This document shows positions 35,853 through 43,968 of a stretch of DNA of 64,000 bases, in pieces; the stretch's first letter is position 1, and each line of letters opens with the position of its first letter. Under the pieces are notes generated by a model, which was not told the origin of the DNA, searched no databases, and worked only from the letters and a program-made list of their open reading frames with translations. Position numbers and translations under genes: made by a program. The DNA comes from Clostridia bacterium (lineage in GTDB: Bacteria; Bacillota; Clostridia; Oscillospirales; UBA644), in contig JAFRTE010000007.1 of the NCBI GenBank assembly GCA_017427285.1, positions 1 to 64,000 of the forward strand, written 5' to 3'.

Positions 35853-37328
35853 TTAATATCTGAAATACTCGAAAATTCCGTTTTCTCCGGAAGAAAGCGT
35901 AAGGATCGTAAAAGCGAGTATGAGCGTCATAACAACTGTACATACCGGTTTATATACTTTTTCAAACCAGCTGAATTTATCGCACAGCTTACCGTAGAGT
36001 TTTCTAAGAAGAGGTTTGGTGAACGGTAAAGCGAAAATCAATGCGAATATCGCAATAATAAACGACTCATTGTCAAAAAATTCTCTTATACCCATTCTGG
36101 TATTAATATATCCGAATCCGGCAAGAGCACGCATTATAGACCATAAATGTGCAGGCGAATCTGCTCTGAGCATTGTCCAACCGAGCATTACTACGGCTAC
36201 AGAATATATATTGCCGAGCACTCTGCGTACTTTTTCAGGTATTTTAGACTTGATCCTGCCAACCCTTTTTGTTTTTTCTATCATTAGGAAGAATCCGAAA
36301 TAAACGCCGACAAGAATTACAAGCCAGGACGCTTTATGCCAGAGGGCACACAGAAAAATCGTTATGCCCATATTTATATACATCCATTTTCTGCTGTGTT
36401 CGTTGCCGCCTACTTTTCTGTTTCCGCCGAGGGGAATATAAATATAATCCTTAAACCACGAAGAAAGGCTGACTCGCCAACGTTTTGTCCAGAATTCCGT
36501 AACGGAGCGCGCTCCGTACGGATTATCGATCTCTTCAGGTAATACGAAACCAAATAATCTTGCAATACCGAGAGCCATATCAACATAACCGGTAAATTCG
36601 TAAAAGACCTGTAAAGCAAGACATATAACACCGGTCCAGGAAATTGCGATCGAAAGACTAGTAGCCGCAAGAGAAAAGATACCGTCAACAACAATTTTAA
36701 GATTGGACGATACAAGAACAATCTTCATAAGTCCGAGAGCAAATCTGAAAAGACCTTCGGATATGTTTTTAACGGAATTATCGCGATTTGCAATCTGCGA
36801 AATCACATTTTTATATTTCAGTGCGGGTCCGACAATAAGATTCGGGAAAAATGCGAGATAAAGGCCCGTATCTGCAATACTTTCGCTTCTCGGTGTGCCC
36901 CTGTATATGTCAATATTATATGAGATCGCCTGAATGGTAAAAATTGCTACTCCGAAAGGAAGTCCGAACTCAACAATGGGAACAAATGAACCGAGTCCCA
37001 TCCAGAAGAGAGAAATAAACTCGCGAAGTGAAATAGAAAGGAATTCAGCATATCTGAAAACGGCTGCAACAAACAGATTGAAAACAACAGAAAGTATTAA
37101 GAACAGCTTTTTGTTGCCGCCTTCACTTTGAGATATCAGTTTTCCGAAATAATGATTTAAAATTATGCTTATAATAAGCATAAAACAAAAGACGGGTTCA
37201 CCCCAGGCGAAAAACGCTATACTGAACGCCAGAAGCGACAGATTTTTATATTTTTGAGGGACGGCATAGTAAATAACTACCATCAAAGGAAGAAAAAGAA
37301 GCAAAAAAAGCGGCGAGTCAAATTGCAT
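35853..37328 (-). CDS. MBOAT family O-acyltransferase (AlgI/DltB-like)
   Basis: Polytopic membrane enzyme (ten or more segments) that moves an acyl group across the membrane onto an extracellular polymer. The family features are GLPFGVAIFTIQAISY, NLIVGPALKYKNV, DNPYGARSVTEFWTKRWRVSL and the catalytic His in FLCALWHKASWLV. The 491 residues are typical for AlgI-type proteins. With the downstream AlgX-like gene it forms a polymer-acetylation pair; the acceptor is unknown, possibly a wall polysaccharide or teichoic acid. Confidence 0.92.
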   Translation of the reverse strand: MQFDSPLFLLLFLPLMVVIYYAVPQKYKNLSLLAFSIAFFAWGEPVFCFMLIISIILNHYFGKLISQSEGGNKKLFLILSVVFNLFVAAVFRYAEFLSISLREFISLFWMGLGSFVPIVEFGLPFGVAIFTIQAISYNIDIYRGTPRSESIADTGLYLAFFPNLIVGPALKYKNVISQIANRDNSVKNISEGLFRFALGLMKIVLVSSNLKIVVDGIFSLAATSLSIAISWTGVICLALQVFYEFTGYVDMALGIARLFGFVLPEEIDNPYGARSVTEFWTKRWRVSLSSWFKDYIYIPLGGNRKVGGNEHSRKWMYINMGITIFLCALWHKASWLVILVGVYFGFFLMIEKTKRVGRIKSKIPEKVRRVLGNIYSVAVVMLGWTMLRADSPAHLWSIMRALAGFGYINTRMGIREFFDNESFIIAIFALIFALPFTKPLLRKLYGKLCDKFSWFEKVYKPVCTVVMTLILAFTILTLSSGENGIFEYFRY

Positions 37329-37367
37329 AAATACCTCCGATAAACGGAATTATATATAATTATAATT

Positions 37368-37396
37368 ATTTTATCATATATTAAAGGATTTTTCAA
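37368..37396 (-). promoter_or_regulatory. sigma-A promoter of the MBOAT operon
   Basis: On the minus strand TTGAAA and TAAAAT with a 17-base spacer, 40 bases before the MBOAT ATG; CGGAGG gives a strong ribosome-binding site. Confidence 0.75.
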
Positions 37397-37535
37397 TATC
37401 ATTTTGATAATAACGGAAACTTTTACGGAAATTGTTAGTTTTAAGACAAATCTTTATCAAATTTCAATTTAAGCTGGAAATCATGACGTTGTAGTTCGTT
37501 ATATAAAAATCCTCAGAATGAAATCTGAGGACTTC

Positions 37536-37555
37536 TGGCGCGCTTTGAGGGACTC
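37536..37555 (-). repeat. Copy of the tRNA-Arg 3' end in unit 1
   Basis: Twenty bases identical to the T-stem-to-CCA end of the tRNA at 37854-37873; a second copy lies at 37695-37714. The identity begins exactly inside the T stem (GAGTCCC), like the core of tRNA-associated attachment sites, but there is no integrase nearby. Confidence 0.85.
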
Positions 37556-37641
37556 TTCTCGAGGCTCGACGCCTCTCGGTCAGAAACGGCTCCTGACAGT
37601 CCACCGGACTGTCAATTCACTACCGTTTCCGTTCGAGTCCC
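37549..37641. other. Structured insert with nested inverted repeats (unit 1)
   Basis: Complementary arms seen on the plus strand: GGGACTC (37549-37555) with GAGTCCC (37635-37641); GAGGC (37561-37565) with GCCTC (37571-37575); GAAACGG (37583-37589) with CCGTTTC (37623-37629); and, nested within it, TGACAGTCC (37594-37602) with GGACTGTCA (37606-37614) around a 3-base loop. Together they can form a three-way junction in DNA or RNA. The same arms recur 159 bp further on in unit 2, where the only change falls in an unpaired linker. Confidence 0.75.
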
Positions 37642-37802
37642 CGAAAAAAGTATTTATCAATACAAAAATCCTCAGAATTAAATCTGAGGACTTCTGGCGC
37701 GCTTTGAGGGACTCTTCTCGAGGCTCGACGCCTCTCGGTCAGAAACGGCTCTTGACAGTCCACCGGACTGTCAATTCACTACCGTTTCCGTTCGAGTCCC
37801 CG

Positions 37803-37849
37803 AAAAAAGTATTTATCAATACAAAAATCCTCAGAATTAAATCTGAGGA
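37803..37849 (-). terminator. Rho-independent terminator of tRNA-Arg, with a second weak hairpin
   Basis: Four bases after the CCA end, an 8-bp stem TCCTCAGA/TCTGAGGA (37828-37849) with a 6-base loop is followed on the minus strand by TTTTT. Directly downstream GTATT/AATAC (37809-37822) and TTTTTT form a second, weak terminator-like hairpin. The strong hairpin is repeated at 37664-37690 and 37505-37531. Confidence 0.88.
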
Positions 37850-37853
37850 CTTC

Positions 37854-37930
37854 TGGCGCGCTTTGAGGGACTCGAACCCCCGACCTACGGCTTAGAAGGC
37901 AGTTGCTCTATCCAGCTGAGCTAAAAGCGC
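37854..37930 (-). tRNA. tRNA-Arg (anticodon TCT)
   Basis: A complete cloverleaf of 77 bases with encoded CCA: acceptor GCGCTTT/AAAGCGC, D arm GCTC/GAGC, anticodon loop CTTCTAA (TCT at 37896-37894, reads AGA), T arm with TTCGAGT, discriminator G. One defect: the anticodon stem ACTGC/GCCGT has a T-C mismatch at the third pair (positions 29 and 41), where related tRNAs have T-A. It has its own promoter and a strong terminator, so probably functional. Confidence 0.93.
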
Positions 37931-37969
37931 ATATATAAGCTGAAATAAGATTTTTAAATCAGCTTAAAT

Positions 37970-37998
37970 ATTATATCATATTGATTAAAGGAATTCAA
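37970..37998 (-). promoter_or_regulatory. Promoter of tRNA-Arg
   Basis: On the minus strand TTGAAT and TATAAT with a 17-base spacer, about 40 bases before the tRNA 5' end. The leader between them contains an imperfect inverted repeat (AAGCTGA/TCAGCTT at about 37937-37965). Confidence 0.75.
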
Positions 37999-38036
37999 TA
38001 GCCAAATGTTAAATTTTAACGAAATTTGATATGAAA

Positions 38037-40109
38037 TCACTTGGCGTATGCAGGCCAAAGGTTTAAGTTCTCCTGAAGGTATCCGTAATAATCTTTATCG
38101 AGTATTTTAGTTGAATACTTAAACTTGTTGGCGACTACTTTATTCATGGAAGAGACGTACGATGAATCGACTTCAACACCCTCGTTAGGTGTAAACGTTC
38201 TGGTTTTTGCATTGTAGTATCCTGCATCTGAAAGCCAGCTGTAGTTATCAAAAATAACGAGAGAAGGCGCAGTAGACATCATGTCATAGCCCATAAGAAG
38301 TCTTGAATCGTATTCCAGTCCGAAAAGATTGTGCAATGTCGGAAGAATATCAAGGCTGCACGTTAATTTATCTATTACGGTAGGTTCCATACCCTGACAG
38401 TAGATAATGCAAACGCTTTCATAATACTCGGTATTCGGATCGAGATGACGGCCGGCAAGTTCATCGTATTCCTCATAAGTAAGTCCGTACGGAATATGGT
38501 CGGGGCTCATTACGATAACTGTATCCTCCGCAATTCCGAGTTCGTTAAGCTTTTCAAGAAGGAATTCGCATGCTCTGTCAAGCTCCATATTACATGCAAG
38601 ATATCCCTTAACAATTTCCGAATAGTCCAGATCCTGAACTTCGCTTCTGTGTTTTGTTGACATTGCGTTATCACGCCATGAATACTCCATATGGCCGCTG
38701 ACAGTCATATAGTAAGCATGGAACGGTCTGTTAAACATATATTCACCGTAAGTAAGCTCCATCATTTCAAGATCGCTTTGCGGCCACGACGGGGTTACAT
38801 TCAGTCCGTTCCCCAAACCTTTATATATATATCCCATATTCGGGTGAGAATAGTCTCTTTTATAGTAAGTATAGGTGTTGTTGTGATATGCTACTGTCCT
38901 ATAGCCCTGGGCTTTAAGAGTATTTCCCATACAGAAAGCCATCAGGTTACCCTGTAATCCGGATCTGTAAAAGCTCCAGACATCGGATTTGGGGATAAGC
39001 CCCGTACAGGCGACATATTCGCCGTCGGAAGTGGAAACAGGCCAGCTCGGAGTGTAGAAATTTGTAAAGTAGAATCCTTCTGTCATCATTTTATACAAAG
39101 TCGGCGTCGTATCGGGTCTTATAGCATATTTGGACAGAGCTTCGCAAGTCATAAAAATCAGATTTTTACCCTTGAAAAATCCGGTATACTTGTTAGTCTG
39201 AGTTGGAGTTAAACTTGAAAAGTATTTATTCATTGCATCGTAATCGGAATCGGTCTCGGTATTAAGCAAGGTTTCGAAATCGATTATCATTACGTTATCA
39301 ACGGGAGTAAATACTGTTTCTTCGACAGTTTCTTCCGTGTTGCCCTCCTCCTGTTCGGATATTTGCTCGGAAATTGGGTTTGTGTTTTCCTGAACAGGTA
39401 CAGTAATTACGTCAGGGACGTCAACTACTTCAATATCATGGTCGCTGTCTGTATAAGGCAGAATAAGATGCTGAAAATCAAGGCGAGATGACGTAAGAAG
39501 ACCAAATCTGTTTATTGAATTTTCAATCTGAAATGTGTGGAAATACAGATCATTAGAGGTTGGCGCTCCGCTTGAAGAAAGCGCTATAATAAGAATTGTA
39601 ATAAGATAAATACCGAGAGATGAAGCAACTAAAATAAGAGATGTTTTAAGCTTTGTTTTTCTCGGTTTAAGCTTGTTTTTTCTGAAAATAATATAAACGA
39701 CAACAGGGATCAAAAACAGTATTATAAAAAGAAGTGAATCAACGATTCCTTTTATGGTTGATGTTGTAAAGCCCTTGATCGCTTCTCCTGCGCCTTTAAT
39801 TGATGATAATATATAAAACTTTCTGAAAATCTGGAAATAAACAAACTGAGACCCGAAAATCAAAAGCAAAGCAATTAAAGCAACTATAGCGATTACGTTG
39901 CCTATCTTAGGTTTGAAAAAGGTGCAGATCGCAGTTAAAAAAAACCCCGCAGAAGCAGAAAAAAGAACAGTAAATAACAGACTGTCGTCAAAAGCAAAAC
40001 CGAATATTTTGATTTTTAGAATAAACTCATAAAGAATGATTGTTACAGGAAAAACAAACCAGAACAAACGCTTTGACAGTTTGCTTTTATGATTTAATGT
40101 GTTTGTCAT
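38037..40109 (-). CDS. LTA synthase family sulfatase-fold membrane protein
   Basis: Probable lipoteichoic-acid synthase-type glycerophosphotransferase. Five N-terminal membrane helices (residues about 15-180) are followed by an acidic, Val/Glu/Thr-rich linker (about 225-270) and an extracellular alkaline-phosphatase-like domain. Catalytic positions match the LtaS family: Glu in FMTCEALS, nucleophile Thr in STSDGEYVACTG, His in MTVSGHMEY, and Asp-His in MSPDHIPYG. The 690 residues are typical. It sits 21 bases after manA and is probably co-transcribed with it. Confidence 0.88.
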   Translation of the reverse strand: MTNTLNHKSKLSKRLFWFVFPVTIILYEFILKIKIFGFAFDDSLLFTVLFSASAGFFLTAICTFFKPKIGNVIAIVALIALLLIFGSQFVYFQIFRKFYILSSIKGAGEAIKGFTTSTIKGIVDSLLFIILFLIPVVVYIIFRKNKLKPRKTKLKTSLILVASSLGIYLITILIIALSSSGAPTSNDLYFHTFQIENSINRFGLLTSSRLDFQHLILPYTDSDHDIEVVDVPDVITVPVQENTNPISEQISEQEEGNTEETVEETVFTPVDNVMIIDFETLLNTETDSDYDAMNKYFSSLTPTQTNKYTGFFKGKNLIFMTCEALSKYAIRPDTTPTLYKMMTEGFYFTNFYTPSWPVSTSDGEYVACTGLIPKSDVWSFYRSGLQGNLMAFCMGNTLKAQGYRTVAYHNNTYTYYKRDYSHPNMGYIYKGLGNGLNVTPSWPQSDLEMMELTYGEYMFNRPFHAYYMTVSGHMEYSWRDNAMSTKHRSEVQDLDYSEIVKGYLACNMELDRACEFLLEKLNELGIAEDTVIVMSPDHIPYGLTYEEYDELAGRHLDPNTEYYESVCIIYCQGMEPTVIDKLTCSLDILPTLHNLFGLEYDSRLLMGYDMMSTAPSLVIFDNYSWLSDAGYYNAKTRTFTPNEGVEVDSSYVSSMNKVVANKFKYSTKILDKDYYGYLQENLNLWPAYAK

Positions 40110-40130
40110 TTTATCCCCCTCTAAAATATG

Positions 40131-41075
40131 TTATTCTACATAAGCAGAAAGTACAGTCATATTTCCTACAATCACGGTTTCACCTGCGTCAGCAGGAATA
40201 AATACGGTCGTTCCTTTTTTTACTTCGAGAGAACCGACAGTTCCTTCGCCGTCTACTACTGTAACCGATATAAAGCTACCGTCGGGAACAATGGAATATT
40301 TACCGTTAAGAGTAATCTTATCAACGACAAAATACTCGCACTTTGCAAGATTTTCAACGGTAACATCATCATTTTCCAAAACGACCTTGCGGTCGGTGAT
40401 CATCGGCTCGGGCGCAAGCTTTGCAACTTCAATTGCCTTGTCAACATGAAGAGGACGTTTGTTTCCGTTTGCATCCGTTCTGTCATAATCGTATACTCTG
40501 TATGTAAGATTGCTGTTTTGCTGAATTTCGCAGATGAGCAATCCTTTCCCGATCGCATGGATAACGCCTGAACTGATAAAGAAAACGTCGCCTTTTTTAA
40601 CAGGAACGAAATTCAGGACGCTCATCAGCTCTGGTCCTTTTGCAAGTTTGGCAAATTCCTCTTTAGATACTTCCCTGTTAAGACCGTAAACGAGTTTTGC
40701 GCCTTCTTCGGCATCTACGACATACCACATTTCGGTTTTACCGTATTGTCCTTCGTTTGCAAGAGCATATTCGTCGGAAGGATGTACCTGAACAGAGAGA
40801 TCGCTGCATGCATCGATAAGTTTGATAAGAATCGGAAAAAACTCAAAACGGGAAGCTTTTTCCCCGAGAGAAGAAGGATTTTCGGATATTGCGTCAAGCA
40901 AGGTCATGCCGGAATATTCGCCGTCTGAAACTCTGCACATCCCGTCTTTATGGCAAGCAAGTTCCCAGCTTTCGGCGGTAACGGACAGACCGCTGTTTTT
41001 ACCGTATTCTTCGTTGAGCTTATTGCCGCCCCAAATATAATCTTTAAATACTGGTTCAAGTCTTGTTATATTCAT
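40131..41075 (-). CDS. manA: Mannose-6-phosphate isomerase, class I
   Basis: Zinc enzyme interconverting mannose-6-phosphate and fructose-6-phosphate. Metal-site motifs are LSVQVHPSDEYA and GKTEMWYVVDA; GVIHAIGKGLLICEIQQNSNLTYR follows in the cupin part. The 314 residues match the short Firmicutes form. It could act with the GH38 alpha-mannosidase encoded at 52005 to bring mannose into glycolysis via pgi (inference). Confidence 0.94.
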   Translation of the reverse strand: MNITRLEPVFKDYIWGGNKLNEEYGKNSGLSVTAESWELACHKDGMCRVSDGEYSGMTLLDAISENPSSLGEKASRFEFFPILIKLIDACSDLSVQVHPSDEYALANEGQYGKTEMWYVVDAEEGAKLVYGLNREVSKEEFAKLAKGPELMSVLNFVPVKKGDVFFISSGVIHAIGKGLLICEIQQNSNLTYRVYDYDRTDANGNKRPLHVDKAIEVAKLAPEPMITDRKVVLENDDVTVENLAKCEYFVVDKITLNGKYSIVPDGSFISVTVVDGEGTVGSLEVKKGTTVFIPADAGETVIVGNMTVLSAYVE

Positions 41076-41106
41076 AATAATCTATCTCCATTCAGTCTCT
41101 GTTATT

Positions 41107-41135
41107 ATTATAGTCTTTTTTTTAACTATTTTCAA
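41107..41135 (-). promoter_or_regulatory. sigma-A promoter of manA
   Basis: On the minus strand TTGAAA and TATAAT with a 17-base spacer, 31 bases before the manA ATG. Confidence 0.78.
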
Positions 41136-41165
41136 TACTGCACAAAAATTTCACAATCGTAAAAA

Positions 41166-43934
41166 TCAGTTTTCAAAATATCTTTTAAGGTATTGGCCCG
41201 TATATGATTTTTCACATTTTGAGACTTCTCTCGGAGTGCCGGTAACCACGACGGACCCTCCCCTTTCTCCGCCCTCGGGGCCAAGGTCTATAATATGATC
41301 GGCAGATTTTATAACGTCAAGGTTATGTTCGATCACAACAACTGTATTTCCGGCATTTACAAGCTTCTGCAACACTTCAATAAGTTTGCTGACATCGGCG
41401 GTATGAAGCCCCGTAGTCGGTTCGTCAAGTATATAAATCGTTTTTCCGGTAGAACGTTTGGAAAGCTCTGTTGCGAGCTTGACCCTCTGCGCCTCGCCGC
41501 CGGAAAGAGTTGTTGAAGATTGACCTATTTTGATATATCCGAGCCCGACATCGTAAAGAGTTTGCAGCCGTCTTGAGATATTAGGTATATTCTCGAAATA
41601 TTTTAATCCTTCTTCTACAGTCATTTCAAGAACTTCGTGTATGTTCTTGCCTTTAAATTTAACTTCGAGTGTTTCTCTGTTATATCTTTGTCCGTTGCAG
41701 ACATCGCAGGGAACATATATATCGGGAAGAAAATGCATTTCCACCTTGACGATACCGTCGCCTTGGCACGCCTCACAGCGACCGCCGTCTATGTTGAAAG
41801 AGAAACGGCCGGATTTATATCCTCTTGCTTTTGCGTCAGGGGTCTGAGCAAACAATTCTCGGATATCGTTAAAGATACCCGTATATGTCGCCGGATTCGA
41901 GCGCGGAGTTCTTCCGATCGGGCTCTGATCTATATTGACAACTTTGTCTACCTGATCAAGTCCTTTGATTTCCTTATATTTGCCGGGTATATGCTTTGAT
42001 CCGTAAATCTTTACGGATAAGGCTTTATAGAGTATTTCGTTTATCAGACTTGATTTACCTGAGCCGGAAACTCCGGTAACACATGTAAAAAGCGATAACG
42101 GAATATCAACGTCTATATTTTTAAGATTGTTTTCGGTTGCTCCGATTATTGAAAGACAGCGTCCGTCCCATTTTCTGACTTTTTTCGGGACAGGAATAGT
42201 CATTCTGCCCGATAAATACTGACCCGTGATCGATTCACGGCAGTCCATTATTTCCTGAGGAGTTCCGTTAGCGACTACATATCCGCCGTGTATTCCCGCT
42301 CCGGGGCCGATATCGACGATATAGTCGGCAGCAAGCATGGTTTCTTCGTCGTGTTCAACAACGATAAGCGTGTTTCCGAGATCACGGAGATCTTTAAGTG
42401 TTTTAAGCAGTTTTGCATTGTCGCGCTGATGAAGACCGATAGAAGGCTCATCAAGTATATATATACAACCCATAAGGGATGTACCGATTTGCGTTGCAAG
42501 GCGAATTCGCTGCGCCTCTCCTCCTGAAAGTGTGCCCGCGGAACGAGATAAAGTTAAATACTCAAGACCAACAGACTGCAGAAATCCGAGACGTGAACGG
42601 ATCTCTTTTAAGATCTGAGACGCAATGGTTTCGTCTCTTGCCGACAAAGAAAGAGAATCGATAAAACCGTATGCATCACTTACGGAAAGATTGGACAGTT
42701 CATTTATATTCATACCCCCTACAGTGACCGCAAGAGAAAGAGGATTAAGTCTTGCTCCGTGACATTCGGGACATGGGATATTCTGCATAAGTGCTTCCAT
42801 TTCCTGCTTTACATAATTGCTGGTAGTTTGGTTATATCTTCTTTCAAGTGTCGGGATAATACCATCGTGAAGTTCACTTCCGTAAAGAATATCGTCAAGC
42901 GCCTCTTTCGAATACTTTGATACCGGATCCGCAACGGAAAGGCCGTACTTTCTGAGGATATTTGTATATAGTCTAAGCGCGACGCTGTTTGAGGAGATAT
43001 TTCCGAAACCGCTCGCATTGATCGCATTGTCAAGAAGACTTAATTCTTTATTCGGAATAATCAGATCGGGGTCAAATGACATGGTAAAGCCGAGTCCCGA
43101 ACAGTTTTTACAAGCGCCCATAGGATTGTTGAATGAAAACATTCTCGGAGTAAGCTCTTCAATACCGATATCATGATCTGGGCAGGAATAACGCTGAGAA
43201 TACATTTTCTCTTCGCCGTCGGGCACCGAAACGATAATAAGTCCGTTTGAAAGACGCGACGCAGTCTCACAGGAGTCTGTAAGACGTTTTCTTACTTCTT
43301 CTCTGACTACAAGACGGTCAACGACAACTTCGATATTATGTTTTTTGTTTTTGTCAAGTACGATCTGCTCGTTAAGATCATAAATAATACCGTCAACACG
43401 AACTCGCACGTAGCCGCTTCGCTTATACTGTTCAAAAAGACTCTGATATTCGCCTTTTCTTCCCCTGATTACCGGCGCCAAAATCTGAATTTTCGTCTGA
43501 TCGGGCATTGAAAGTATATTTTCGATAATACGGTCAAGAGGCTGCTGCTTTATTTCTCTTCCGCATATAGGACAGTGCGGAATACCTACTCTTGCGTAAA
43601 GCAAACGAAGATAGTCGTGTATTTCCGTTATTGTGCCAACTGTGGAACGCGGGTTTCTTGACGTTGTTTTCTGATCAATGGATATTGCAGGAGATAAGCC
43701 GTCAATATAATCTATATCAGGTTTTTCCATCTGTCCCAAAAACAGACGGGCATACGAAGAAAGAGACTCTACATAACGTCTCTGTCCTTCAGCATATATG
43801 GTATCAAACGCAAGAGAGCTTTTTCCCGAACCCGAAATACCGGTAAATACAATAAATTTGTCTCTCGGAATTTCAAGATCTATATTTTTCAGATTATTTT
43901 CTCTTGCGCCTTTAATTACAATATTGTCTCGCAT
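41166..43934 (-). CDS. uvrA: Excinuclease ABC subunit A
   Basis: Damage-recognition ATPase of nucleotide excision repair. Two ABC modules have Walker [15 protein letters not shown] and [14 protein letters not shown], with [14 protein letters not shown] and [14 protein letters not shown] signatures; zinc-binding Cys pairs occur as CKNC/CPEC in the first half and CEAC/CDVC in the second. At 922 residues it is full length. It follows uvrB by 34 bases. Confidence 0.98.
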   Translation of the reverse strand: MRDNIVIKGARENNLKNIDLEIPRDKFIVFTGISGSGKSSLAFDTIYAEGQRRYVESLSSYARLFLGQMEKPDIDYIDGLSPAISIDQKTTSRNPRSTVGTITEIHDYLRLLYARVGIPHCPICGREIKQQPLDRIIENILSMPDQTKIQILAPVIRGRKGEYQSLFEQYKRSGYVRVRVDGIIYDLNEQIVLDKNKKHNIEVVVDRLVVREEVRKRLTDSCETASRLSNGLIIVSVPDGEEKMYSQRYSCPDHDIGIEELTPRMFSFNNPMGACKNCSGLGFTMSFDPDLIIPNKELSLLDNAINASGFGNISSNSVALRLYTNILRKYGLSVADPVSKYSKEALDDILYGSELHDGIIPTLERRYNQTTSNYVKQEMEALMQNIPCPECHGARLNPLSLAVTVGGMNINELSNLSVSDAYGFIDSLSLSARDETIASQILKEIRSRLGFLQSVGLEYLTLSRSAGTLSGGEAQRIRLATQIGTSLMGCIYILDEPSIGLHQRDNAKLLKTLKDLRDLGNTLIVVEHDEETMLAADYIVDIGPGAGIHGGYVVANGTPQEIMDCRESITGQYLSGRMTIPVPKKVRKWDGRCLSIIGATENNLKNIDVDIPLSLFTCVTGVSGSGKSSLINEILYKALSVKIYGSKHIPGKYKEIKGLDQVDKVVNIDQSPIGRTPRSNPATYTGIFNDIRELFAQTPDAKARGYKSGRFSFNIDGGRCEACQGDGIVKVEMHFLPDIYVPCDVCNGQRYNRETLEVKFKGKNIHEVLEMTVEEGLKYFENIPNISRRLQTLYDVGLGYIKIGQSSTTLSGGEAQRVKLATELSKRSTGKTIYILDEPTTGLHTADVSKLIEVLQKLVNAGNTVVVIEHNLDVIKSADHIIDLGPEGGERGGSVVVTGTPREVSKCEKSYTGQYLKRYFEN

Positions 43935-43968
43935 TATATTTTACCTTTTTAAGTTTTTACAACAATAA

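Larger units (their letters stand above)
37505..37822. repeat. Two tandem 159-bp tRNA-tail units
   Basis: Units at 37505-37663 and 37664-37822 differ at only two positions that I can see; a third, partial copy (37823-37873) is the 3' end of tRNA-Arg with its terminator. In tRNA sense (minus strand), each unit consists of the last 20 bases of the tRNA including CCA, a 51-bp shared block with the terminator hairpin, then a 108-bp insert rich in inverted repeats. No protein-coding sense is credible. With the tRNA this accounts for the 525-bp stretch without a protein gene; 37397-37504 shows nothing else I recognise. Confidence 0.95.

Noticed and set aside
37518-37895. Open reading frame of 125 codons across the tRNA-tail array
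   Set aside because: It runs through the repeat units and the antisense strand of tRNA-Arg; the repeated protein sequence simply reflects the 159-bp DNA period (a multiple of three). It is a familiar type of spurious tRNA-antisense ORF.
37505-37930. CRISPR array
   Set aside because: Units are 159 bp and near-identical throughout, with no short repeat and unique spacer pattern, and no cas genes are present.
41637-41999. Plus-strand ORFs inside uvrA, mutS2 and similar long minus-strand genes
   Set aside because: They lie wholly within well-supported genes on the other strand, lack ribosome-binding sites and show no recognisable domains.
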